From contig CANTUR010000793.1 of the NCBI GenBank assembly GCA_947683625.1, positions 496,001 to 560,000 of the forward strand: a DNA stretch of 64,000 nt, written 5' to 3'. The position numbers and the translations under genes are program-made. This DNA is from Mallotus nudiflorus. Lineage: Eukaryota; Streptophyta; Magnoliopsida; Malpighiales; Euphorbiaceae. Shown in pieces: positions 36,332 through 46,055 of this stretch. Every line of letters starts with the position of its first letter. The first letter of the stretch is position 1. Below the pieces are notes generated by a model, which did not search any database, was not told the origin of the DNA, and saw nothing but the letters and a program-made list of their open reading frames with translations.

Positions 36332-37261
36332 CCAGAAGAGCCCTTGTCTTATTATGTTCTTGGCTAGCATTACAAACCCCTTCATGAACATTTATTTTTA
36401 CCTTATTTGCTTCATTTCATCCAAAAAATGTTGCATCCCTTCTGAAGTCCTCTTGTACAATGTGCCTTGGTGGAGAATGAACTTTGTTGGCCAATTTTCT
36501 AATGATTGTCGTATCCTTTTCAATTGCACTTTCAGGGTATTCTTGCTTGTCTAAGTGTTGTTGTATATCATAGAACCAAGGCTTCTGATCTGCTTTTATC
36601 TCCATTACTTTCACAATCTTATGACAGGGTTGATTAGACTTCAGTAGTACAAGCAACTTCATTAGCATAGTTACGGTCCATCCCAAACTACTACTAGCGA
36701 TGCCAGAGCGTCCACCATTTAATTGTGATTTCTGGGTAAGGGAATGAATCTGCATTATTGAAAGGATTTTTTCAACTACTATAAATATTCTAAGTATGGC
36801 TTTAGGTATGGTTCCTTCAAATCCCACTTATATGTTATCTGATCGATCACTAACATTGAGTCTCCCAAAACTTCCACTTCTATAACCTTTAGGGCTAATA
36901 GTGCTTCCATTCCCATCACATATGCTTCATACTCTGCTTCATTATTTATAATCCGAAATGTTAGTTTCTTTACTATTGGGATTACTTTATTCTCTAGAGT
37001 CAACAATATTACCCCTATTCCTGCTCTAAATTGATTCATTGCTCCGTTAAAGTACATCCACCATCCTTGGATCTTGATTGTTGTAATAAGGTCATTAGGA
37101 AATTTGAGCTCTATCTCTTGGTCATCTGAAGTTGGGTTTAGTGCTAGAAATTTAGCCACTGCTCTTCCTTTTACTATCTTCTTAGTCAGGTATTCAATGT
37201 CAAACTCTATGAGTAACACCAACCATTTAGCCAGCTTCCCAACTAGTGAAGGAGCTTCAAA
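36332..37261 (-). pseudogene. Second (archaeal-type) RNase H and integrase start of the giant Tat-like element
   Basis: Minus-strand reading from 37,261: KLAKWLVLLIEFDIEYLTKKIVKG spacer, then GWWMYFNGAMNQFRAGIGVIL, NNEAEYEAYVMGMEALLAL and VEVLGDSMLVIDQI. This is the archaeal-type RNase H that only Tat-lineage elements carry as a second copy. The first catalytic Asp (YFDGA in relatives) is Asn here (codon at 37,046-37,048); the Glu of AEYEA and the Asp of GDS are kept. The frame shifts around 36,800. It then gives KPWFYDIQQHLDKQEYP (about 36,550-36,600), the linker to integrase, which continues beyond the solo LTR at 34,131. This dual RNase H is the main reason for calling the element Tat/Ogre-like. 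Confidence 0.88.
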
Positions 37262-37690
37262 GTAAGACTAAAAGTAATGCCTCAGCTTCTTCATTGCCCA
37301 TACCATTGTTAAACAAATTTTCTCAACCTTGTTATACTTCTCCTCATAGTGCAACATTTTTTTCCTCAAACAGTAGATTGCATGCTCAGCCCATGCTTCT
37401 CCTTTTTAGGCTAGCATAGCTCTTATTGTGTTCCCTTTAATTGCTAGATATAAAATTAGAGGTTTTCCCATCTCTAGGGGTCTCAAAATTGGAGGATTCA
37501 TAAGATAGTCTTTAATTTTTTTAAAAGCAATCTAGCATCGTTCATTCCACACCATCAGCTAATCCTTCCTAAGTAGCTTGAATATAGGCTCACACACCTT
37601 AGTTAACTTAGCTATGAATCTACTTATGAACTGCAGATTTCCCAAGAATCCATTAATCTTTTTTTTAATTTTTAGCATTGGCATTTCTCA
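37262..37690 (-). pseudogene. RT thumb and first RNase H of the giant Tat-like element
   Basis: The frame is heavily interrupted but recognisable on the minus strand. INGFLGNLQFISRFIAKLTK is the RT-to-RNase H connection. LYLAIKGNTIRAMLA follows at the RNase H active site, where relatives have an Asp-containing 'LYLAVSD' type start. AIYCLRKKMLHYEEKYNKVEKICL and AMKKLRHYF come next. The end of the domain is missing: sequence jumps from the RHYF block to the SLVGKLAKW spacer, so about 20-30 residues are deleted near 37,265. Stops occur at several positions. Confidence 0.75.
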
Positions 37691-38335
37691 TATTACTTTT
37701 ACCTTGTTTGGATCAACTTTAATTCCTTTCAGACTGACTATGTACCCCAACATCGTCCTTAAAGTTACACTGAACACATACTTCTTAGGATTTAATCTCA
37801 AGTTGTACCCATTTACCCTTAGCAAAAAAATTTCCAATGCAACCGGATGTTTTTCTCGACTCTTCAATTTCACTATTATATCATCAACATAGACTTTTAC
37901 TTCCTTATGTATCATGTCATAAAGCATTGTCATGGCCATTCTTTGATAGGTTGCACCAACGTTCTTTAAACCAAAAGGCACCACCTTGTAACAGTACATT
38001 CCTCATTCAGTGATGAAAGCAGTCTTGGCTTTATCAATGATTGCCATGAGGATATGATTGTATCCATAAAAGAGTACATGGCGTATGCAGCAACATTATC
38101 AATCAACATATCTATGTGAGGCAAAGGGAAGTCATCCTTTGGACATGCTTTGTTAAGATCCTTGTAGTCTATACAAATCTTTGCTTTTCCATCCTTTTTA
38201 GGCACTAGAACCACACTAGCTAACCATTCTGGATAGTCCACCACCTCTAGGAATTTAGCCTTAATTTGCTTCTTTATGTCTTCCTTTACCAACTATGCCC
38301 ATTTCAATCTCAATCTCTGTAATTTATGGTTCATT
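37688..38335 (-). pseudogene. Reverse transcriptase of the giant Tat-like element
   Basis: Two overlapping minus-strand frames make one RT. The first (from about 38,292) gives VKEDIKKQIKAKFLEVVDYP, ASVVLVPKKDGKAKICIDYK, DLNKACPKDDFPLPHIDMLI. It then loses the frame near 38,040-38,060 in the SFMD-GYNHI region. The second (37,999-37,688) gives VVPFGLKNVGATYQRMA, the catalytic VYVDDIIVK with both Asp codons intact (YVDD at 37,880-37,891) and RLNPKKYVF. The NKACPKDDFPLPHID and FGLKN-GATYQR blocks are characteristic of the Tat/Athila branch of Gypsy elements. RT would copy the element RNA into DNA in the particle. Confidence 0.92.
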
Positions 38336-38377
38336 GGCTTATGTCCCTCTTTAGTGGGAATGAAATGCTGAGCAATG

Positions 38378-38926
38378 TCATGGTCGATGCTAAGCATGTC
38401 ATCATACATCTAAGCAAATATTTTTGAATATTTTATTAATATTTTTTCAAATTCTCTCCTTTCCTGAGGGGTAACATCTTTTTGAAATATGCATTATACG
38501 AGAATTTTCATTCGTGCCCATATTAAATGGTTCAGTGTTAATGGAATGAATATAAGAAAATGCTCATGTAAGTTTAATGAAATGCTCATCATTATCATAA
38601 GACACATCACACAAGTAAGAAAAATCATATTTCACTATATTATACTTAATGTCTTGGTCGATGCCAAGCATGTTATCATACATCCAAGAAAATATTTTTT
38701 AATAATTTTGAATATTTTTTCTAATTCTCTCTTTTCCTGAGGGGTAACATCTTTTTGAAATATGCATTATGCGAGAATTTTTCATCTATGCCCATATTAA
38801 AATGGTTCAGTATTAATGGAATGAATATAAAAAATGCTCATGTAAGGTTTAATGAAATGCTCATCATTATTATAAGACACATCACACAAGTAAGCAGGAT
38901 CAGATTTCATTGCATCATACTTAGTG
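38378..38926. repeat. 274-bp direct tandem duplication between protease and RT
   Basis: TGGTCGATGC at 38,381 recurs as TGGTCGATGC at 38,655, and the following sequence stays collinear, with the same GAGGGGTAACATCTTTTTG and GCTCATCATTAT blocks. The two copies differ by roughly 8-10%. The duplication lies in the pol linker ahead of RT, and 274 is not a multiple of three, so it would break the reading frame on its own. Confidence 0.85.
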
Positions 38927-40420
38927 TTCGGTACATCAAAAGATTCAAACAGATTAGTAACACAAATATCAGAAAAAATAGTGCTTCCTCAAATAAAATT
39001 TCCTCTATGTTGGACGCAATAAGAGCTACAATGTCAGCATGGCTAGGGATCTCAGCTTCCAACCTCATGTTTCACAGGACCTGCTCAATTTCTTTTAGAG
39101 GAATTTCCTCTTTTACTTTCTGATCTTTTTCCTTCTTTATACTGTTGATTGTGCCAACAAAAATCTCAAAACTAGGTTTCTTAATCCTATTGCATTCCCA
39201 TTCTTCTGATTAGCCTTGATACTCATAGAGGTCTTAAGAGATGAAGGTGGTTTTCTTTCCCTTATCAGTGGTTGGATCATACACCAGTCCTTGCTTGTTA
39301 GTCTACCCTTTAAATTCTAGCAGTGTTGAGAATCCACCCTTCTTCTTTTTGAGCCCAGTTCCTAATTCATAATTCATCTACTTCATCATGGTTGGCACTT
39401 TCAGACTGACCCAATCTTCATTGATTATTGACACTTGGAAAGCTAAAAGGGTCATATTCATACAAGCAATTAGACTATTAGTCTTAGCTTTGACAGTAGC
39501 AACTTTCCCATTTAGTGAAAACTTGATTTTATATTACAAAGTGGATGGTACTCCTCCCAATGGATGGAACCAAGGTCTTCCTAATAACATAACAAAAGCA
39601 GGTGGAATGTCCAGTATCGTAAACTCAACAACAGACTTAATTTATCCCATAGTGACTATAGCCTTAAAGGTCCCCACTACTTATTTCTTAGAAACATCAT
39701 AAGCTCTGATTATCACATAATAAGCTTTAAGATCTTCAATTGTTATCCTAAACTTATGGAGTAGCCTGAGTAGACAAATATTGATGGTCGACCCATCATC
39801 AACTATGACACAAGAAGTCTTCTTGGCTTTCATAACCACTTGAATGAACAAAGGTCTATTATGAGTTTTCCTTTCTAATGGGAGATCTTTATCAGAGAAA
39901 GAAATAACATTTCTAGGTTTCGGGAGCAATGAGGCTACCATATCTTTAGGGCAAATGTCCGAAGAAATTATTGCACCACCTAAAAGCACATGCTAGGGCA
40001 TCTCGACATTTCTTTGATATCATAAAAAGATCCCAAACACTGACTTAAGCCTGAGTCCTTTTAATGTATTTCAAAATTGAATCTTCTTCTTTTTGGATCA
40101 CGGGTTCACTCTCCTTTGTAGTTTCTTTGGCAGCTTTTTTTCCTTTCATCAGATCCTTCTTAACAGGTTGATACACCCTTCAGCTTCTAGTCACATGGTT
40201 AACCAAAAAGCTCTTTATCTAAGTTGTACTATACATTGATTCCCATCACAGATAGCACACCTGTCAGCTGAGCAGTAACAACTTCATTTTTCTTATCTTC
40301 CTCATCAAACTCCTCTCTGCATCTAGAGGGTACGATATCTTCCTTCTTAACGGCAACTAAAGGTGGGACAATGTACTTTACTTCAAAATCAGACTTTCTA
40401 GAAGGTTTTCCCAATACATC
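38927..40420 (-). pseudogene. Protease region of the giant Tat-like element
   Basis: On the minus strand, 39,989-39,681 is open and holds THNRPLFIQVVMKAKKTSCV followed by the active site VDDGSTINIC (DDGS at 39,792-39,803) and ITIEDLKAYYVIIRAYD. Continuing in pieces, FTILDIPPAFVMLLGRPW is the protease C-terminal ILGRPW-type strand (about 39,540-39,600). Then come a charged linker and an EEIPLKEIEQVL block. VDDGS in place of DSG or DTG is usual in this branch. Upstream, 40,414-40,229 encodes a charged gag-to-protease spacer. Several stops and at least two frame changes. Confidence 0.78.
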
Positions 40421-42036
40421 CTAAAATTTTTCCTTCACTTTTGGCTCTTCCTCTTCTTCAGATTTAGATGGTCCATGGTCATCGATGACTTCCCCAACTC
40501 TTTTTATTGATAATTGGCTAAGATGCCTTTCCATAATTCTATGAGGTGTGCAAGCAAGAAGCATGGATATGTATTGGTAAATGGAAGAATCTGTTTCATC
40601 ACTACTAGACCTATAGATAAGTGCTATAAGATCTACTTCCAGTATTACCAAAAGTTCTTTTTCTTCCCTCTTAATTTTCACTTCCTCACTCTCATATATG
40701 TCTCGAATGGAGCTCTCAACAAAGGTCTTCAGCGACCTAGAAGAGATGGCATAAGATGCTAGAGGTGGCATGTTTTAATAATTAGGTAAAAGGTTAGTTT
40801 TGACATTATGTTATTTTTTCGGATCCTCAATCTTGCCATAGTCTGTGAGGTATTAGATTTAGTCTTTTAGGACATAGTAGTCATCAGTGTTATGGTCGGG
40901 CATTTGATTGTAGTGACAATAAATATTGAGGTTGATTTATGCTGGTAAAGGGTTAGGCAAAGTTTGTGGTTCTAAGGGCTTGAGAAGGCCTTTTTGTTAA
41001 AGTCTTTAGGGATAAAGGTAGGCTAAAGTTTGAGTATTTTTTATTTCTCAAGGCATTGACAGTTAGGTTTGTTTTAGTGGCACAAGCATTTTGGTTAGGC
41101 TGTATTAGTTTTTTATAGGGATTCTTAGGTTAAGAGACTTTTTCATCCTTGATTTGGATGCCGACTTAGTGAAGTGCTTTAAAGGTAGGATAATAGATAA
41201 AAAAAACATCTATTTATGAAAATGGGTTAGAGCTCCCTTAATTACCATCTCTATTTGTTCATCTTCTGGAGGTTTATCTCTAATTAAAGCAGCTTTTCCT
41301 CTCCATCAAGCGATATAGTTTGAAAAACTCTCTCCATTTTTCTATCTTGTAGTCTTCAAGTCATGCCTTATAACATCTAGGTGGGTATTATACTTATGCT
41401 ACTCGATAAACTTCTGAGTAAGGAGCATTTAATCATTTTTTATTTTATCTTCCATATCAAAGAACCATGCTCTCAGCCCTTCTTCAAGTGAAGTAAAGAA
41501 GAACTGCATAATTTGTGACTCAATGAGCCTCGTAGAAGCCATGAAAGTAGCATATTGTCTTAAGTGGACTTAAGGATCTCTAGTACTATTGAACTCGGTA
41601 CAATTTAGCAGTTTAAAATCTTCAGACAGAGGTTCATCCTTAAATAATGAAAGATCAGTGTAAGTACGACTCCTCATAGCATTCTTCTCCTTAAGTGAGA
41701 ATTTGAGTTGGGCCATCCTATTGGCTGGTATTTTGACCTCCTCTTATGGCTCAGACTTAGTCAAATTGACTAATTTAGCAGAAGGCAGAGGAGGTGCTCC
41801 TCTCATGACTCGATAATATTCATCATCCTCAGTAAATAAACCTAGAGTGGGTATTGTGCTTTTTCCTTTATTAACCTTGCATTAATTAACCCCGAAGCTT
41901 CACCCTGGTCACCTTTCTCACGAATTATATGTTCCATTGCAGCTTTCATCTCTTTTTTAAAAAAATTTGGTGAGGACCCATTACTTATTACCCTATTAAG
42001 GACATCCCTCAGCTATTCTTCTATATTCTGAGCCAT
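40421..42036 (-). pseudogene. gag: Gag of the giant Tat-like element
   Basis: Minus-strand ATG at 42,036 (MAQNIEE), then a TAG after seven codons and NGSSPNFFKKEMKAAMEHII. The core continues in another frame: EDDEYYRVMRGAPPLP, MAQLKFSLKEKNAMRSRTY, DFKLLNCTEFNSTRDP, VHLRQYATFMAS, SQIMQFFFTSLEEGLRAWF, RHDLKTTR, NGESFSNYIA-WRGKAALI, PEDEQIEMVIKGAL. It ends with the CHYNQMPDHNTDDYYVLKD block (about 40,850-40,910) that closes Tat gag. The 116-codon frame at 40,771-40,421 is the acidic linker after it. Stops and frameshifts are numerous. Gag would form the capsid. Confidence 0.82.
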
Positions 42037-43495
42037 TATCTCTTAGGCTAGATCGATTATATATGTAGTGGGACTACTGCTAACGTGCTTGGCTGGTTTG
42101 AGCTTATGTTACTTTTAGGAGCTATCTTTCTACACAAATATGATAGTTAATATAGTAAAAGGATGATTCATGCGTGCATGAAATGTCATGTTTTGTAAGA
42201 CAAACATGTTAGTATGTATGCATGGCGTGATGATTATAACTCTACTATGATAATGTGAAATGACTACAAGAAAATCATGGGTTAGTTCATTATAAAATGC
42301 CTCCCTTAATGTATGTATGTATATATGGAAAAGGAAAATGAAATGAGGTTAGTATGACAACCTATAAAAACAAAACACAAGCTGTCACTCCTTCTAACCT
42401 TATTACTCCATGCAGTAGAGATTTCTATCCTAGGCGGATTTTTGAATTATAGTCATCAGGAGATTATGGTTCTACTCTCAAACTAGGCTATTTTAGTTCA
42501 TGTTGATTAGACTCAAAAGGTAAATTATACAGAAATACTCAAATGTACTCAAGGAAAATATACAATGTTAATTAGAGGCCCAATCATCAGGTCACAAGTG
42601 ACGCCTATAGTCCATGTGCGCTCATGAGCATAAGAATTGTAGTCAGATCCAAGTTGGTTTCCCCCTTATCAACATTCGACATGGTTATTAAGGAACATGA
42701 GAGTTTCGCTCAACAGTTTATAATTTGATTCTTTCAGCGTAAAAGTCCATAATCTAGTCAAATTCTTTATTCATCCACGTGATCTAATAAAGATAAATGG
42801 ATGATTTCTCTAGGTTCCATAATCGAAAGACATCACTATTTGCCAATTCTTACAAACTATCTAAGTTAAGGCACATGATTCTTGTCATTCCTTATATATC
42901 GAGCTTACATAAGGCAGAGAGGGATCACACTGGTCTAAGTGTGGGCAGCCTATGAGAACAAACATAATGACAGTAAATGGTGAAAGACATTAAGGATGTC
43001 ATGGAATTTGTAAATGTTAGGTCAAATGGACAACATCAGGATAGGGTAAGCATGCAAGAGCTAGGAAGGATCCTAAGGAAGATTTCTATTGGTTTATCTA
43101 CATAGGCTGTGTCAAGCTTATGGCTAAGGGCTCCCTTAGCGAGAATGCCTCCCATATAACTAGGGTTACAGACTCTAGTCAATGAGTCTAGCATTTTTTT
43201 ACCCACTCAAGAAAAACTGTACCCCATTTTGGACTTAGGAGTTGGGTCGTGTTACTTTAAGCCTTACAACTTTTCTTGATCGAGTAAAGGTTAAATGTGA
43301 TAATACATGTCTTTATCACCCTGTGACTCGAGTGGAATCATGGTGGTAATTTCATTCAGTATTTATCGAGGGATTAGGGATGAAGGGTGCACATGGTGAG
43401 TATAGTGAAATGCATTTATGATGTTGTGAAGGTGAGTAATTAAGTTATGTATAATAGGAAACAGTCTTTCAATCATACCTCTCGAACTAGATATT
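42037..43495 (-). other. 5' leader of the giant Tat-like element, no gene seen
   Basis: This lies between the primer-binding site and gag. Ogre elements often carry an extra ORF here; I find no open frame above about 70 codons and no domain. The plus strand is equally empty. Confidence 0.55.
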
Positions 43496-43514
43496 GTCCC
43501 CAATGGAGTCACCA
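43496..43514 (-). other. Primer-binding site of the giant Tat-like element
   Basis: On the minus strand TGGTGACTCCATTGGGGAC begins six bases after the LTR end (TGTACA at 43,521 on the plus strand). It differs from the Met-type sites in the window and resembles the TGG-GACTCC sites I associate with Tat/Ogre elements. I cannot confirm which tRNA. Confidence 0.75.
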
Positions 43515-43520
43515 AAAATT

Positions 43521-44680
43521 TGTACACACTGCCCACTTTCCATGGGAATAGGGACAATAGGATCAGTTTGATATCAGGGCACAAAGGCTAATGGTGACAT
43601 CTATCGGTTGTTATTATTTGTGAGAGGGTATGCCTAAATAGGTTTTATAAATTGGAGTTGCCAACCAATTTTAATCAAGAAAAGGAGAACTACCAAGAAC
43701 ATAAACCAAAGATTCTAGGTTCAGGGGGTAGGAGTTATTTATCCTGTTTCTTATTATCCATAACTTAATTACTCATTACTTCACCATAATTTTTGTTTTA
43801 TGATGCATTTGCCGCGCGGGATTAAGACGCGAGATAATTGGATTTAGCGCGTGAGAATCACAAAATAAATAAATAAGCATTCATAATCAATTAAGCAAGT
43901 AATAATGCAAACAAGTAAACATGTAGTGAGTAGCACACAAGCATGCAAGAAATAAATAAAATAAATACACAAGTAGGCAAAATAAAAAAGAAATGGGAAA
44001 AAGGATTAAGGATTACAACCTTTGAAATAAGCCTATTTTAATAAATACATCCAAAATAAAAAATAAAAGGGGAATCAGGATTAAGGATTACATTGCTTTG
44101 GAAATTCCTATTATATTAATTACATTAAAATAAAAAAGAAAAATCCTATCTTAATAAATCTATAAAACAAATGTTAGCATCCACACACATGCAAGCACAC
44201 ACCACATTTAAGGCAATCATATATTTTCCATTCATAATAAAGTTTTTTTTTTTTTTTACTTTAGGGGGGGGGGGGTTAATGAAAGTGCATGATGCAAGGG
44301 TTTAAAATTTAGGGTATTTTGGTATGAAATTACCATTTTTTTATGAAATAATATTAATAAAAATAGATAAAGTATAAAATGCAAGTGAAATAATTGAAAT
44401 GGGAAAAGTACTATTTCCAACATTAAAATATCAACTTTATGATAAAAATAGTAAATTTATCAAGATGTCATTCCCACCATAAAAATATTAACTTTATGAT
44501 AAAAATGACAAATTTATCAACAAAAGAGATAGAAATAGCAAAAATATAAGTAAAAATAATAAAGTGCATAATTTAAATAATAAAAAGTGGTAAAAATATA
44601 AAAATGTCATTTTTACCATAAAACATTAACTTTATGATAAAAAAAAAGGGGCAAATTTATCAACAAAAGGGAGAAATACA
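43521..44680 (-). repeat. 5' LTR of the giant Tat-like element (truncated)
   Basis: It aligns with 5,408-5,738 and 9,637-10,580 of the 3' LTR and ends at TGTACACACTGCCC beside the primer site. The alignment stops at about 44,680, so roughly 1.9 kb of the outer LTR (including the U3 end) is missing. The break coincides with a 22-bp direct repeat. A T15 and G12 pair of homopolymers at 44,243-44,275 replaces about 48 ordinary bases present in the other copy. Confidence 0.8.
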
Positions 44681-44798
44681 TATTTTGACCAAATAAAAAA
44701 CAAAAGGTTTCAAACTTTATTTTGAAAGACTTTTTATGAATTTTATTGACATGGGACAACTTTTATTGATTTTGATATACATATTTTGACCAAATAAA
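44676..44798. repeat. 22-bp direct repeat at the break of the 5' LTR
   Basis: A 22-base sequence containing TATTTTGACCAAATAAA occurs at 44,676-44,697 and, without a mismatch, at 44,777-44,798. LTR homology ends within the first copy. The pair may mark the edge of a deletion or insertion event. Confidence 0.7.
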
Positions 44799-45470
44799 TT
44801 AATTTTTGTCATATAATAAAAATAAAATTTTTAAAATGATTATTAAAAGTGGATGTCTTTAATTATTTTAAATTTTAAAATAATTAAGGTATTTACTTTA
44901 TTAATTTCAAATAAAAAATATATAAGAGTTATTTCAGGATGACGACCTTAACCGTGAAAATCGTGAAGATGATGGTGAACACATAAAAAAGGAGCTAAAA
45001 ACTGAAGTGGATTTGGAAATACATAATCCACTAAAAAATATTTACCTAACATATGTATAATAAAAATTGATAAACAAAAATAAAATAAAAAAACATATGA
45101 AAAAGTGAAAATAAATTGAAATAGTAATAAATCATTCAAAGTCATTCAAAATCTTGAGGTATGGTGCAAGAGAATTTTTTAGATTTCTTATTTATATCAA
45201 CCTATAAAAAGTCATTCAAAGTCGACAAAATTCATTTTCTTTAAAAATCCATGACTTTTTCAAAATGGGTTTACTTTTAATAACTGTTCAAAAGTCCTAA
45301 TTAAATACTTCTTAACTTTTATAGACTTTTTTTAAGTTTATAAAAGTCATTATTAAATACACCCTAACTTTTTGAAGAGTCTTTAAAAGTTATGAATTAA
45401 TACCCCATGACTTTTAAAATCTATGAAAGTATTTAGAAGTCCTAATTAAATACACACGCCTTAGAATTTC
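44799..45470. repeat. AT-rich stretch with internal inverted and direct motifs, possible MITE remnant
   Basis: Variants of AAAAGTCCTAATTAAATAC occur near 45,293, 45,343 and 45,431, and ACTTTT/AAAAGT motifs repeat in both orientations between 45,180 and 45,470. AAAGTCATTCAAAGTC occurs near 45,140 and again near 45,210. The pattern is that of a short inverted-repeat element, but I could not define termini or a target-site duplication. No gene seen. Confidence 0.35.
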
Positions 45471-45648
45471 CTAAGTTCATGCTTATATATGTTGTTTTGC
45501 AATTTAGTTATGTGTAACATGCAAAATGGATTCTTGAGAATGAAATTCTTCATGACATTAAAGGTTATGCTAGTAAAATTTTTCCCTACTTAGGCTTGTG
45601 CTCACCACACATACTTCTAGTGCCTAAGTTGCATAACTGATTCCATCA
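45471..45648 (+). repeat. LTR fragment matching the left Copia LTR end
   Basis: It matches 2,190-2,388 over about 180 bp at roughly 85-90% identity (ATGCAAAATGGATTCTTG and CTTAGGCTTRTGCTCACCAC are shared). The match ends at TTCCATCA in both. It could be the 3' LTR end of the Copia element whose gag is at 3.8 kb; the rest of that element's pol is not present between. Confidence 0.6.
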
Positions 45649-45845
45649 TCAACTGACCTCGCTTGACGTTGAAAGTGGCTATAAAACCTTTATCTCATAG
45701 GACATCTTAAAGCTAACAATGTGAATCTACATTTTCCTTTAAATAAAATCCCTTACTTTTAGACCTCCTAAGTTGTAGTTCAAGGATGACGGATAGAAAA
45801 ATCTCAAATCTCCTAATTAGTACATCAGGATGGACGAACAAAAAA

Positions 45846-46055
45846 CTTGTTGATTAAAGAATCAAAATTTTACTGTTTAAATTGTACTCCAAAGACAATG
45901 GTGTAAAAGACAAAACTTACTAATTAAAGAATCAACATTTTACCTTTTAAATTTTGCTTTGAAGATGACAACGCATAAGACATAACTTACTGATCAAAGA
46001 ATCAGAATTTCACTTCTCGGGTTATACCATGAAGTCAATGGTGTAGAAACATAAT
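45846..46055. repeat. Three tandem copies of a 70-bp repeat
   Basis: Units begin at about 45,846, 45,917 and 45,987, each with ACTT(G/A)(T/C)T(G/A)AT(T/C)AAAGAATCA, then a pyrimidine-rich stretch, then a GAAG or AAAG..GGTGTA-like end. Lengths are 71, 70 and 69 bp, with about 75-80% identity between units. Confidence 0.75.

Larger units (their letters stand above)
5408..44680 (-). mobile_element. Giant minus-strand Tat/Ogre-like Ty3/Gypsy retrotransposon with nested insertions
   Basis: Terminal repeats share their outer sequence (5,408-5,738 plus 9,637-10,580 against 43,521-44,680). Between them, on the minus strand, lie a primer site, gag, protease, RT, RNase H, a second RNase H of archaeal type, integrase, an antisense gene, a tandem array and a polypurine tract. 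The gag-PR-RT-RH-aRH-INT order with two RNases H is the hallmark of the Tat lineage. Removing the four nested insertions (871, 11,221, 2,190 and 3,898 bp) leaves an internal region of roughly 16.8 kb and a 3' LTR of about 3.1 kb, an Ogre-like size. All coding parts carry stops and frameshifts. The right LTR lacks its outer part, so a target-site duplication cannot be checked. It lies within the Copia remnant at 5,407. Confidence 0.82.
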
